A DNA stretch of 64,000 nt, taken from positions 310,001 to 374,000 of the forward strand of contig CAJQUW010000932.1 of the NCBI GenBank assembly GCA_907163375.1, in the 5' to 3' direction. This DNA comes from Prostheceraeus crozeri. Its lineage: Eukaryota; Platyhelminthes; Polycladida; Euryleptidae. Positions within the stretch are counted from its first letter, which is position 1, and every line of letters begins with the position of its first letter. Positions 34,096-45,523 of the stretch are shown piece by piece. The translations under genes were made by a program, and so were the position numbers. Under the pieces are notes generated by a model. The model saw nothing but the letters and a program-made list of their open reading frames with translations. It searched no databases and was not told the DNA's origin.

Positions 34096-35639
34096 CTCGC
34101 ACACACTTATACATGCCTTCATTGATTTCAGCAGGGTCAAAAACTCCAGAAAACCTCCAAAAATAACGAATTTATATTTTTCGGCAGGTCTTCACTACTC
34201 ATAGAACGTTTATAAGTAGTCTATCACTTGACCTGAATCATGAGCCCTCGAACCTTATTTGAATCAAGTCAAAAGGACTTGTAGAAGCAAAATTACAAGC
34301 CTTTAAAATTTTTGGAGTCTTTTATGGCCTGGAGACTAAGGTCATCTCCTGGCTAACCTTTAAGTCTGACGCCTTAGCTGATATCAGCAATGAAATTTTT
34401 GAATTTTTGAATATTCGATGCTATCATCGGAGCTCCGGAGTTCATCTACCCCAACCAAGTCGGGAGGAGAACTGATTCCCACAAGTAGAGAATCCACTTA
34501 TGTAGTTTGTGGCGATCAGCTGATGACGTAATCTCAATCATCCAAAACTTTAAACACTTCCATCTCCGGTTCTGGAGCTCCGATTGACTTCAAATTTTGA
34601 CAGTCACGTTTTCTCGCTCTCACCTTTCATTTAAGCCATCCCTCGACTCTCTACGATCACTAGAAGCCGAGTTGAAAACGAAACCTTCCACAGATCTGAA
34701 AATGTGGGATCCTAGAGAACAAAGTGCGGTGTTTTCATTAAAAGAAACCTGACGTCTTTACTCACTTTCAATCCTCCGCTATTCATCGCCAAACATCAAA
34801 CAATTCGGGCTGTAAAAAAATCGAAAATTTTATTTCACTCCTACGACCCTTAAAAATTCAAAATCTGGTCTCAGTTTTCTCATACGATGCTTTGTTCGCC
34901 CGCTAGAGTCCAAAAACGAAATTTCAATTTTGCGAAAATATCCTAAGTTCACCATTTTGCGATTTTCCAAAAATCTTGACGTCACCTTCCACTCTAAGCC
35001 AAGGAAGACTTGGACAAACGATGCTTTTCACTGCATTTGGCTCACTCTCAGCTTTCACATGAGCTAGGGCACGACTCTCTACGATCACTCCCACCAAAGT
35101 TGGAAGTCTGACAGGAGGGGGGGGAGTCAGAACTTTTTCTCTCCGATTGACTTGAAAATCACCTTAACCATGTAAAATGTCACGTAGAGTCCGAATCTGG
35201 CCTCGGTTTGTACATCCGGACACTCCTTCACCCCGAAATATGACCTTTCTCATCCCAAAACGTCCAAAGCCCTTAGAAAAATCCTATTCTCCCGTCAACT
35301 CTTGCAGTCAAAAGTTGGGCACACCGTGGACAAAACACGTCCACTTCTGCACGACATGCCTCAAAACATGACCCACTTTGGACAAACTCTGCTTGTCAGC
35401 TTCTCTCTCCTACCTGCACCGGACTGTCTTTCTAACTCCACTCTCTCCTACCGACTTCTGTCCAACTTTCCACCCTGCATCGGTCTCTCCTTTGGTCTGC
35501 TTACCATCACATACTCGGCCACCTCCCGACATCATTTCCGACCTTCCATCCACAACCTTCCGGCCAAATTCCTATCCTACTGCACCTAAAGAGGCCAAAA
35601 CACGATCCTAGTGGACTTAAACAGGACACATACGATCTT

Positions 35640-35945
35640 CCGCGACTCAAAAGGGCCAAAATACGAACCGCTGCGCCTCAAAAGGGCCAAAATACGAACC
35701 ACTGCGCCTCAAATAGGGCCAAAATACGAACCGCTGCGCCTCAAAAGGGCCAAAATACGAACCACTGCGCCTCAAATAGGGCCAAAATACGAACCGCTGC
35801 GCCTCAGAAAGGCCAAAATCCGAACCACTGCGCCTTAAAAGGGCCAAAATACGAACCGCTGCGCCTCAAATAGGGCCAAATCATGAACCAACTGCGCTTC
35901 AAATAGAGCAGAGGGCCAAATCATGAACCGGATGTGTCTCAAGTG
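35640..35945. repeat. 31/32-bp terminal minisatellite, A right
   Basis: About nine tandem units of the type 'GGGCCAAAATACGAACCGCTG' followed by CGCCTCAAA(A/TA), ending 17 bases before the element terminus. The units carry variant bases (CCACTG/CCGCTG) in a mixed order. Confidence 0.8.
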
Positions 35946-35962
35946 GGAAAAATCTATCTACT

Positions 35963-38379
35963 AACCGGTAATTTAATGATACCGGTTATACTTCTTCAAA
36001 TCCAATTTTTACTACCCTTCTATGAGTAAGTCTTGTATATCATGTCATTATTTGCAGTCTAGAGACGATGAACAATAAATGCAAAAACAAGTTATTCAAC
36101 CGAAAAACTTGCTTTTAAACGACAATAACTGCATTTCAAAACAAGCACTGTATTTAACAATGCTCAATAATCCGCGAAAGCAGCTATAGCATTGACAAAA
36201 TGATGTACTGTAGTTGCTTGCAATATACAAGGCCTATTTTGTCTAATATGCTCAACAAAATGTATTTACATCAGAAAAATACGGAAATAATTGGTATTCG
36301 ATGAACTAAGCATTCAAATCACATAAAATGTCAACAAAGTAGATGTGCGTGACGATCAGCAAATATTTGGGAATGGAATGATTCCTAATGAATAGTTTTA
36401 TGTCTACATTGACGCTCATGCACTGGTGGAACGATATCGATCGCTGTAGCTTCAGAAACAGTACGATAATGTAACATGATAATTTCCTCATTACTATGCA
36501 AACACTAATCGTCCGGTAGTCGCTCTGCGTAAGACAAGCTCGATGCCAATGAACCGTCTACATTACCTGTGAACATAATGATAATAAATCATTGATTTAC
36601 TATCAAATATTTTCGGAAACGTAGCAAAAGCTTATTAACATTTCAGTATGAGGCACATTGAAATCTTATTATAGATAAAGTGTGTATGTGCTGTATTTAG
36701 TCAATTGCCTGAAAAAATGTTCAGCAAAACGCCATCTTTACCACTCCCCAACATAGATACACGCCTGGCAACTTGTGACTGAACTGCAAATACATTGGGC
36801 GGTACCGACAATTTAGGAAGCACTCCCTCACTGATGTACAGCCAATGCACAATTCATAGAGAAATGTTAGATTCTTAAACTTGTTAGATTCTCAAATAAT
36901 TGTACGCCATTAAGTAATATTCAAGAATATGAAACATAAAACAAGATTAAAACTTTTTGAAGTGGGGGTGGTGTCAAAAATTAATGAGTTTTTGTTGTTT
37001 TACAATGATGCAAATTTGTAATTCTGATCCACAACTTCTTTTGCTATGCCAGTTTCTTGATAGAGCCATTGACACGATAGAGAGTCAGTGTAATCACTAA
37101 TATTGCGTGTGATCGGGTCAATTATCTTAGCGACCGCTGCATGCATTGTTGCTCAACCCATCCGTAGATATCTTTGTTGTTATAGTCAAAGGACAAATTG
37201 TGAACCTATGAAAGGACACAATTCACAAAAATTTGGACACTTTTAACTATGAACGCTAATATTGTAAATCAGCATTTGAATCTGTCTGACAGTTCAATTT
37301 ATACAGACTATCCTACATGTAGGTATTCAAGGAAGTTAATTTTGCTTGTACTGCTTCCTTGCTCCGAAAAGACAGATGATACCGAACTTCAAGACTCAAG
37401 GATGCGGAGTCCTATCATTTTGATAGGACTCCGATTCCGGGTGGCAAGTATATATAGCCTAGTTTTTTGAAAAACTGGCAACCGATATCATAGATCATTA
37501 TAGGCTTACCTGAACCTATCTTTAGTGATCATTTCTGTATCAATTATCAATCATTTTCGATGAAAGTTTTTGAAATGTCGCTTTAAGTTGGATGCATGCG
37601 ACTCTGCTGCTCCTCTCATCTTGTTGATGTGTGCGGTTTTTAAAATACGGTTTTCTCCAGTCAGGAAAATCCTCATCCTTCTCCAAAAATATGAGTTCAC
37701 TTTCAATTTTAATATGCGCTTTGGAGGAGAAATCACACATGATTAACGTTTGGGTAAGGAGGTAATGCTCTCAAACAAACTAGTATTTCATTTTTGTCTC
37801 TGATGTGACCTTTGGTGCGCAGGTGTGATCGAGGCTAGGAAGGTTTGGCTTCTCTATTAAATCGCCGAGTGAAAAGACAATCCTTTTTTCACTGTCACGA
37901 TTCATTCCCTGAACTGTTACAAGCTTGGCATGCAGCAGTGTCTCTATACTTTTGTTTGACGGAGAAAGTTGACATCAAGACAGTGACAGCTATGCACAAC
38001 GATAAATAATTTGTTTGTATTGTATTTCGGGTCTAGTTATAGGCCGGAGTCTGGAGTCCCATCATTGGATAGGACTCCGACTCCAACTCCAGCAAAAATG
38101 ATAGGACTCCGGGACTCCTACTCCGCATCCCTGATATGTATCGTATGCAAATCGCTTTGTTCGTTAGTTTGTCAATCAATCAGTATAAAATAACAAATAT
38201 CACTAATCGTTCTTGTCAACCAATTGTAGCAAAGTGCAGAGAGCACTGTTATGAAGTCACATACTTAATTGACATTCGACAGCCTATTCAACATGCATCA
38301 AAAGAATACACAAATGAATCAATTTGTTGATCAAAGCCTTGTCATGACATAACATTAACATTCATGCATAGCCGCAATC
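35963..38379. other. Host spacer between elements A and B, probably inverted
   Basis: 2.4 kb of AT-rich host DNA without a recognised gene. It is bordered by AACCGG (35963-35968) and GCAATC (38374-38379). These are the inverse of the outer flanks of B and A, so the spacer is inferred to be inverted relative to the surrounding chromosome. An open stretch at 37249-37470 has no domain. Confidence 0.5.
37393..38135. repeat. GGAGTC-rich inverted repeats bounding about 740 bp
   Basis: 'GGATGCGGAGTCCTATCATTTT' like sequence at 37399-37420 recurs inverted at about 38090-38130, with extra (GGAGTC/GACTCC) words at 38045-38115. This could be a foldback or MITE-type element; no target duplication was established and nothing coding lies inside. 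Confidence 0.35.
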
Positions 38380-41300
38380 AGTAGTTAGATTTTTCCCACT
38401 TGAGGCGTACCCGGCTCATGATTTGGCCCTCTGCTCCATTTGAAGCGCAGCGGTTCGTATTTTGGCCCTTTTAAGGCGCAGTGGTTCGGATTTTGGCCTT
38501 TCTGAGGCGCAGCGGTTCGTATTTTGGCCCTATTTGAGGCGCAGTGGTTCGTATTTTGGCCCTTTTGAGGCGCAGCGGTTCGTATTTTGGCCCTATTTGA
38601 GGCGCAGTGGTTCGTATTTTGGCCCTTTTGAGGCGCACCGGTTCGTATTTTGGCCCTTTTGAGTCGCGGAAGATCGTATGTGTCCTGTTTAAGTCCACTA
38701 GGATCGTGTTTTGGCCTCTTTAGGTGCAGTAGGATAGGAATTTGGCCGGAAGGTTGTGGATGGAAGGTCGGAAAGGATGTCGGGAGGTGGCCGAGGATGT
38801 GATGGTAAGCAGACCAAAGGAGAGACCGATGCAGGGTGGAAAGTTGGACAGAAGGCGGTAGGAGAGAGTGGAGTTAGAAAGACAGTCCGGTGCAGGTAGG
38901 AGAGAGAAGCTGACAAGCAGAGTTTGTCCAAAGTGGGTCATGTTTTGAGGCATGTCGTGCAGAAGTGGACGTGTTTTGTCCACGGTGTGCCCAACTTTTG
39001 ACTGCAAGAGTTGACGGGAGAATAGGATTTTTCTAAGGGCTTTGGACGTTTTGGGATGAGAAAGGTCATATTTCGGGGTGAAGGAGTGTCCGGATGTACA
39101 AACCGAGGCCAGATTCGGACTCTACGTGACATTTTACATGGTTAAGGTGATTTTCAAGTCAATCGGAGAGAAAAAGTTCTGACTCCCCCCCCCCTCTCCT
39201 GTCAGACTTCCAACTTTGGTGGGAGTGATCGTAGAGAGTCGTGCCCTAGCTCATGTGAAAGCTGAGAGTGAGCCAAATGCAGTGAAAAGCATCGTTTGTC
39301 CAAGTCTTCCTTGGCTTAGAGTGGAAGGTGACGTCAAGATTTTTGGAAAATCGCAAAATGGTGAACTTAGGATATTTTCGCAAAATTGAAATTTCGTTTT
39401 TGGACTCTAGCGGGCGAACAAAGCATCGTATGAGAAAACTGAGACCAGATTTTGAATTTTTAAGGGTCGTAGGAGTGAAATAAAATTTTCGATTTTTTTA
39501 CGGCCCGAATTTTTTGATGTTTGGCGATGAATAGCGGAGGATTGAAAGTGAGTAAAGACGTCAGGTTTCTTTTAATGAAAACACCGCACTTTGTTCTCTA
39601 GGATCCCACATTTTCAGATCTGTGGAAGGTTTCGTTTTCAACTCGGCTTCTAGTGATCGTAGAGAGTCGAGGGATGGCTTAAATGAAAGGTGAGAGCGAG
39701 AAAACGTGACTGTCAAAATTTGAAGTCAATCGGAGCTCTAGAACCGGAGATAGAAGTGTTTAAAGTTTTGGATGATTGAGATTACGTCATCAGCTGATCG
39801 CCACAAACTACATAAGTGGATTCTCTACTTGTGGGAATCAGTTCTCCTCCCGACTTGGTTGGGGTAGATGAACTCCGGAGCTCCGATGATAGCATCGAAT
39901 ATTCAAAAATTCAAAAATTTCATTGCTGATATCAGCTAAGGCGTCAGACTTAAAGGTTAGCCAGGAGATGACCTTAGTCTCCAGGCCATAAAAGACTCCA
40001 AAAATTTTAAAGGCTTGTAATTTTGCTTCTACAAGTCCTTTTGACTTGATTCAAATAAGGTTCGAGGGCTCATGATTCAGGTCAAGTGATAGACTACTTA
40101 TAAACGTTCTATGAGTAGTGAAGACCTGCCGAAAAATATAAATTCGTTATTTTTGGAGGTTTTCTGGAGTTTTTGACCCTGCTGAAGTCAATGAAGGCAT
40201 GTATAAGTGTGTGCGAGCAAGTCTTCTCATTGGACGAGCGTTCTTGCCCATTTATAATTCATCAAACATCCTATATAAGAAAGAGATGTTACTTTACGTT
40301 TCACATTTGCCTTTCGCAAGTGTCGGGTGCATGGTACGGAGAGTTTCGCTGTAATATTCCAATGACAGGGTGTTCCTTCGGGACGGCGGATGATGCCGTA
40401 GTGATAAGTGTGGCAAGGGAGTGTGTCATATTTTAGACCGAAACCTCTGGGGCAACTCATGTTGGGCATTTGACACAGTTCTTAATGTAGCACTTTGAAC
40501 TTATCTATCTTATCATGGGTGGCTAATAAACACCTCCAATGCAAAACGCTTGTGGATCACGGCTTGCTATCACTCTCCAAGTTAAAAACGGCTTGCTATC
40601 AAGCTGGTCAAGGCAACGACTTGGGATGTTTCCCCTTGCAAACAACTCCACCGGTTTTCATGTCAAAATCGGGGCCCGGATGCCAACACAGTGACATGAC
40701 GCACGCTCTGTCCGCCCAAGGTTGGATTTCTGGGTCGAGGCCTTGGAGCTGGGATAAGATCCCCTCTGAGTAATGCCTGTAACGGATTCAAGAGCTTAAC
40801 ACCTAAACGGTTGCTGACTTGCTGTCAGGCCACTCTCTACATTTAAAAAACGGCTTGCTATAAAAGCACGTTAAGTTTCATGTCTTGCTATCAAGTCATT
40901 GACGGTGCAAGTGACGGAGATTTTCGGTGTAAAAACTCCTGTTGGTGGGCGTTCTTTCGTGACAGCGGTGAAGTCCGTAGCGATGAGTACTGCGCGGGAC
41001 GTTGGCAATTATAATCCTTGTGAAACCTCTCTGCGTCATGTTTCCAAGTGGTTGCCTTTCGTCTCAACGTTGTACTCTGACCGCCAGGGCGACATTTAGC
41101 TATCTGCCACAGGTTGCCTTGTAAAATCTCCATTGCACTGAGTACCTTTACACTCTCCCGTAGGTTAACCATAGGTAACTCATATATGTGAGAATGAACC
41201 ATGAGCTCTTTTAAGAACTGCTTCTATCACCGAGGCTAAATGATGAAGGGATGAAATGGGAGGCCACCCTTGCACCACATGCAACACATACAACAGTCGT

Positions 41301-42830
41301 CTCTCTTCTGTAGCATTCAATCTCTTGTCATACGAATGAAAAGTCGTGTTAGATGACTGTTTACTGCAATAAAGTTGAAAGTAACGTATTGGCATGAAGA
41401 ATAAATCGGTGTTTCGTAAATGAATACACTCGAAACTCCAACGTGCTTCGTTGAAAGAATATTAACCAACGTTAAATTCATGAACGTTAAAGTAAAACTC
41501 AGAATGTAACATCAACGTGTTGCGTTTTCATGACATTACCAACGTTGAATGATGGAGATGAAGAGTCAACATTCGATGCACACAACAGTGAATCAACTAG
41601 AATAAATCAAACCTGCTCATCACGTTTCATAAACGCTAGGTGTGATCATGTGAAGACTTAATCAAAGACTCATACGTATGTGGGAGGTGCAACATTCGGA
41701 TTGAAAAAGTAGAAACGTCTTGATGGTTTGCAATCACGAAAGGTGAATGCACAAACACTGTTTCGTCAATCAGTACCGTTTGTGTTAGAAAAGTGTATTG
41801 AAAGATTTAATTTGACTCATGTGAAATTCGTAAACATCAAGGTTGTTAGAGTTAAACACTAATATCCGCGGTGTAAGAGACCAAGGGTTCAATGCACTGC
41901 GTTACCAGCAGTGACAATGAATTTTATGTTGGTGAAACTTTCATGTAGATCATGATAGTGCTAGCGCTGTATTTCAGTCACTTTTAAAGTGTTGAGTTGT
42001 AGAAGCACTGTAGAAACGAAGAGGCGTATAAGTTTTAGATGCAGTTCAACTTTACAGAATGCAGATAGACATGGTTCAAATCAAAAGCAATTTCGTGTTG
42101 TTTTGTTAAGGTGGATGATTGCATATGTCAAAGTATTAGCTAAAAACTTTTTGTCGTTGAAATATCAAAGAGTAGTTTTATGAGGAAAGTGCATCACTTC
42201 GTTTTCAATGAACAAACACATGTAAGATGTGAAACTACACACAAATTTGTGAATGAAGTTAAAACGACAGAGTAAGACAACACTCAGTCTGGTCGGTTTG
42301 AATATCTCATACTATTAAGTTTGAACAGTATTGAACATCAAGTCACGTCTCTTCACATTAAATATGAGTAAACTAAGAACGTTGTGCGTTAGGTATGTAA
42401 ATGTGTGTTGTATTGAAATGATGGAATGAAACTTGTAAGTTGAGTGAATTGTTTTCATGTGCGTTGCAAATCAAAATAACGGAATCAAACGCGTAAGCTG
42501 AAGCGTGTCTCATTCTAAACTAAGCGTGCTTTGGAAATCAATACTTGTATAGTATTGAAATGACAGCATCAAATGTGTAAACTGAAACGTACATGGGGTC
42601 AGTTGTTTCATTCTAAACTAAATGTGCGTTGCAAATCAAAGCTTGCATTGATAGAATCAACATTGAAGCATGTATCATTTCAAACTAACTGTGTTATTGG
42701 AAGTCAACGTTAAGTGAATGTAGACGATAAATTCATAGAATTTCATAAAATGACATTACATCTTAAGGTTTCACACATTAGATCTTTCGTTGTGGGAATC
42801 AAAATTTGGAGTGAGGCTACATACACTGAT
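38380..42830. repeat. Left terminal inverted repeat of element B
   Basis: Minisatellite at about 38400-38690, a C-tract block near 39184-39192, modules 3 and 2 pointing right, and a long AT-rich inner part. It mirrors 31650-35962 of element A, so that A-right, spacer and B-left form one very large palindrome. Confidence 0.75.
40235..41135 (+). promoter_or_regulatory. Modules 3 and 2 in B left TIR
   Basis: Module 3: CCAAT near 40238, TATATAAG at 40272-40279, hairpin GTTCC-TTCG-GGAC at 40372-40384. Module 2: TATAAAAG at 40859-40866, hairpin GTTCT-TTCG-TGAC at 40951-40963, in which the loop-closing pair is lost while the outer pairs remain. Both point toward the zinc-finger gene. Confidence 0.5.
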
Positions 42831-42949
42831 GCTGAAGTGATACTGAACTGAACACTGATACTGCTTCAGTGTTCAACACATTTCCACTCACGAATGCAGT
42901 GAGTGAACTCGAAAGTGTGTACACACAATGGGAACTCTAGCTCGTCTGT

Positions 42950-43426
42950 GATTGGACGAGAGGTCTGATCTATTCATAGCTTTGGAAAATCTTACAAAAG
43001 GGAGTGCACAAGGTCTGCTCTTCACATTTATCTGTCACAAGGTGAATGTCGGTGAGCTCCTGCTATCAGGTTGAATAGTCTCTTTCTATCAAGAGATTCA
43101 CTTCTGCTCATAAGACATATCATCGCTGTAATACCTCCTTTGCTCGAGCGTTCCTTCGGGACAGCGGGTACTGCCGCAGAAGGGATTTCGTTGCACGGGT
43201 TGTTCGTCGTTTGTTAGACCGAAACTTCTGAGCCGTTGCTCATGTTGGGCGTTTGACATCATACTCAACGTGACGCTTTCTCTCGCCAGGTCAGAGTACT
43301 TTAGCCATTCCACAAAGGTTAGTCTTTATGATATGGAGTGGAGTGAAACGTAGAAATACTTGGTTAAATGTTTATTCACATGATTAAAGTTGACTGGGTA
43401 AATGAAACTTCATATTTCCTTTCCAG
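42950..43426 (+). promoter_or_regulatory. Module 1 of element B: promoter and 5' intron of the zinc-finger gene
   Basis: Inverted CCAAT ATTGGACGAG at 42953-42962, a TATA-poor region near 42995, leader ending CACAAG at 43041, GTGAATG donor, hairpin GTTCC-TTCG-GGAC at 43150-43162 followed by GCGG...CCGC, and acceptor TTTCCTTTCCAG at 43426. The inferred intron is 385 nt and the start codon lies at 43467. Confidence 0.55.
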
Positions 43427-43466
43427 TGATTGAAATCTTACAATTATCTACAATCGGCTGTCCGAG

Positions 43467-44900
43467 ATGGAATTTTATGGAGAAATCGAACGTTACCGCG
43501 TCTCTGCCAAGTTGGAGGAGAGGTTCATTCAGCAATGTAAGTTGACTAACTTTATGACTAACGTCATTAGGCTAGAATGTGTGTTGAATGTAGGAAGTAT
43601 TGCTCATAACTTGACACCACAAGAGTTCTGTCCTTGTGAATCAAGACCCTAGGATCTCCATATTTTATTCATTTTTTAACCGAACTCATTTTCGTAAATT
43701 TCAATGTGGTGGTCCCATTCCTTTTCAGTGAAGCAGCGCATTATGAACAAGAAGTCTGTCCCTGAAGGGGTACCCGGTCGAGCATATGAGCGACTTGGAA
43801 TGTGTATGTTTGTGTGAATGATGATTCTTACTAGAATTCAATAGCAGTAGTTCATGCGACTTATCTCTATCAATTTCTCTACAGATTTGAGCAAGAAGGC
43901 AAATTTGGAAGAAGCTGTGAGGCGGAAATATGAGGAAGATTATCCGGCCCTTCCCTCTCACCCATGCACTTCGGGAATAATAATCGCCCAGCATCGTCCG
44001 TCATCGCATGCTCCTACACCTGCTCCTCGTCAACTCATCCCTCCAATGCCAAAGCCGCGAACCCTTTCACTCTCCGCCGATGTTTCTCTCCTACCGCCAT
44101 CGCATCCCTCCACCGAACCAGAGTTGAATTTATTAGAGGGTGAGTACACGTTTGTGGGAAGCGGGGTTGCTAAGCTAAGTAAAATGAATTTCATATGACC
44201 AATTCATTTACCTTTTCTGCAGATATGACAAACATACTGCCGGCAGATGACCTCCCTATCATTCCACCAACATCACCACGCGATCTTCCTCTCATCTCGG
44301 CTAAGGAAGTGGAAGAATTGCTAAATGCTGAGGAGGAAAACGATGGAATACGGAGTGAAGGAGCTGATTTAAGTGAAGACATACTGACTCAGCGACAGAA
44401 CTACAGCCAGGAGAATCAGAGTGAGGTGAAAAAGTCAACCTGCAGCCGCTGTAGGAAGGCGTTCTTCGATGAGGCCACACTCAGAAGGCATCTTAGAAAT
44501 GCTGTGTGCGAGGCAGCGAAGAAGGCAGCAAGGACTTCTGACTCCACATGTCCAACATGCTACAATCATTTTACTACGCCTTCAAGTCTAAAGTGACATC
44601 AACGACGTGACGCATGCAGGGAAGAGAAGAGGTCGCCGTTGATGACCTGTGGAAGTGCGCCCAACAAGCAATATGAACAACAGGCAATATGGTCAACAAG
44701 TAATTGCGACAGAATCGAACCGCAAGCTGATCAGAAACCTAGGTGTGAAGCATGTGGGAAAACGTTTCACACCATCTACAACTTGCAGCGGCAAACGGAT
44801 TGCGGCTCTTGTGGGATGGTAAGGAAACCACCGACGTCGACAAGTAGAGAATCGCTCACAGCTCATCGGCTTCAGCTGCTCCTCCTGTCACAAAACTTTC
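43467..44900 (+). pseudogene. C2H2 zinc-finger gene of element B (spliced, broken)
   Basis: Four coding blocks at about 43467-43537, 43729-43800, 43886-44139 and from 44222 onward match those of A and C. The last block is acidic and then cysteine-rich, with a C-x2-C-x12-H-x5-C finger (CSRCRKAFFDEATLRRHLRN start) near 44442-44510, a CPTCYNHF motif near 44555, and CEACGKTFHTIYNLQRQTDC near 44740-44800. The finger spacing fits C2H2/C2HC DNA- or RNA-binding modules. The copy looks broken. The polymerase gene begins close behind it at 44949. Confidence 0.5.
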
Positions 44901-45523
44901 CCAAGTCATTTTATTCTCTCTTCGCACACACTTTTACACACACATTCCATGGAGCACTATCAACAGAACGTTGTTACTCTCCAGCTGCGCAAGTTCTCCC
45001 TCGAGAGCCTTGTGCGCGATTATAGGATAGAGTCAACTGAGGCAGTGTCAGACATAGGATCATTTCTTAGTGAGAATTTGTCGTTAATTCAGCAAATGTT
45101 TGCAGCCCTCCATCAATTTCTAGTGAAGGCTCTCATATATGTTACAGTGCGTTACAATAAAATAGATTATAGCACTGGTGAAGTGTGTGATGTCATTAGG
45201 TTGCACATTCCTTCTGCTCAAGCTGACACTGTCACGGATATTCACCAGTGGCTTCAGTCTCATATCCAACACATAAATACTAAGCTTGAGAAAAAAAATG
45301 AAAGAGATAGTGGCTTGATTTTTGATGGTGTAGAAACAGTCGATTTCAAAGTCACTCTTAGTGAAAATTCAAGTGGTCAGGGTGCGTTTACCCTTCCAAA
45401 GTCACTGGCTGAAAAGAAAGCAGTCATAAATGTCCAATGTAGCAGTCAATGTTTTAAGTATGCTGTCCTCTCTATTCTCCATTATGATGACATTCATAGG
45501 GACCATCAAAGAGTCAGCAAATA

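Larger units (their letters stand above)
20360..35962. mobile_element. Element A: PolB/Polinton-like element with long TIRs
   Basis: A 15.6-kb element bounded by AGTAG-WWAGATTTTTCCCACTTG termini in inverted orientation. Long TIRs (about 20360-24073 and 31650-35962) each begin with a 31/32-bp minisatellite and contain two leader modules. The core holds a 140-aa gene and small ORFs on the plus strand, and on the minus strand a protein-primed DNA polymerase gene (26247-29774) and a multi-exon zinc-finger gene. Family B polymerase, TIRs and 6-bp target sites fit Polintons/Mavericks. No integrase, packaging ATPase, protease or capsid gene was recognised. It is broken (a few breaks, mainly in the polymerase region). 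Very high similarity to B suggests a fairly young age. Confidence 0.8.
31650..35962. repeat. Right terminal inverted repeat of element A
   Basis: Inverse of 20360-24073, and nearly identical to the left TIR of element B read inverted. It contains modules 2 and 3 pointing inward (hairpins 33670-33682 and 33929-33941), a G-tract block near 35115, and the terminal minisatellite. Open stretches such as 35177-35371 repeat in all TIRs but show no protein-level constraint. Confidence 0.75.

Noticed and set aside
35611-35838. Repetitive ORF (KRAKIRTTAPQIGPKYEPLR type) in the terminal minisatellites, both strands
   Set aside because: It arises from the repeat itself; unit length alternates between 31 and 32, so no frame is conserved over the array.
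38400-38690. CRISPR-like array
   Set aside because: The units are contiguous without unique spacers, and the setting is a eukaryotic transposable element.
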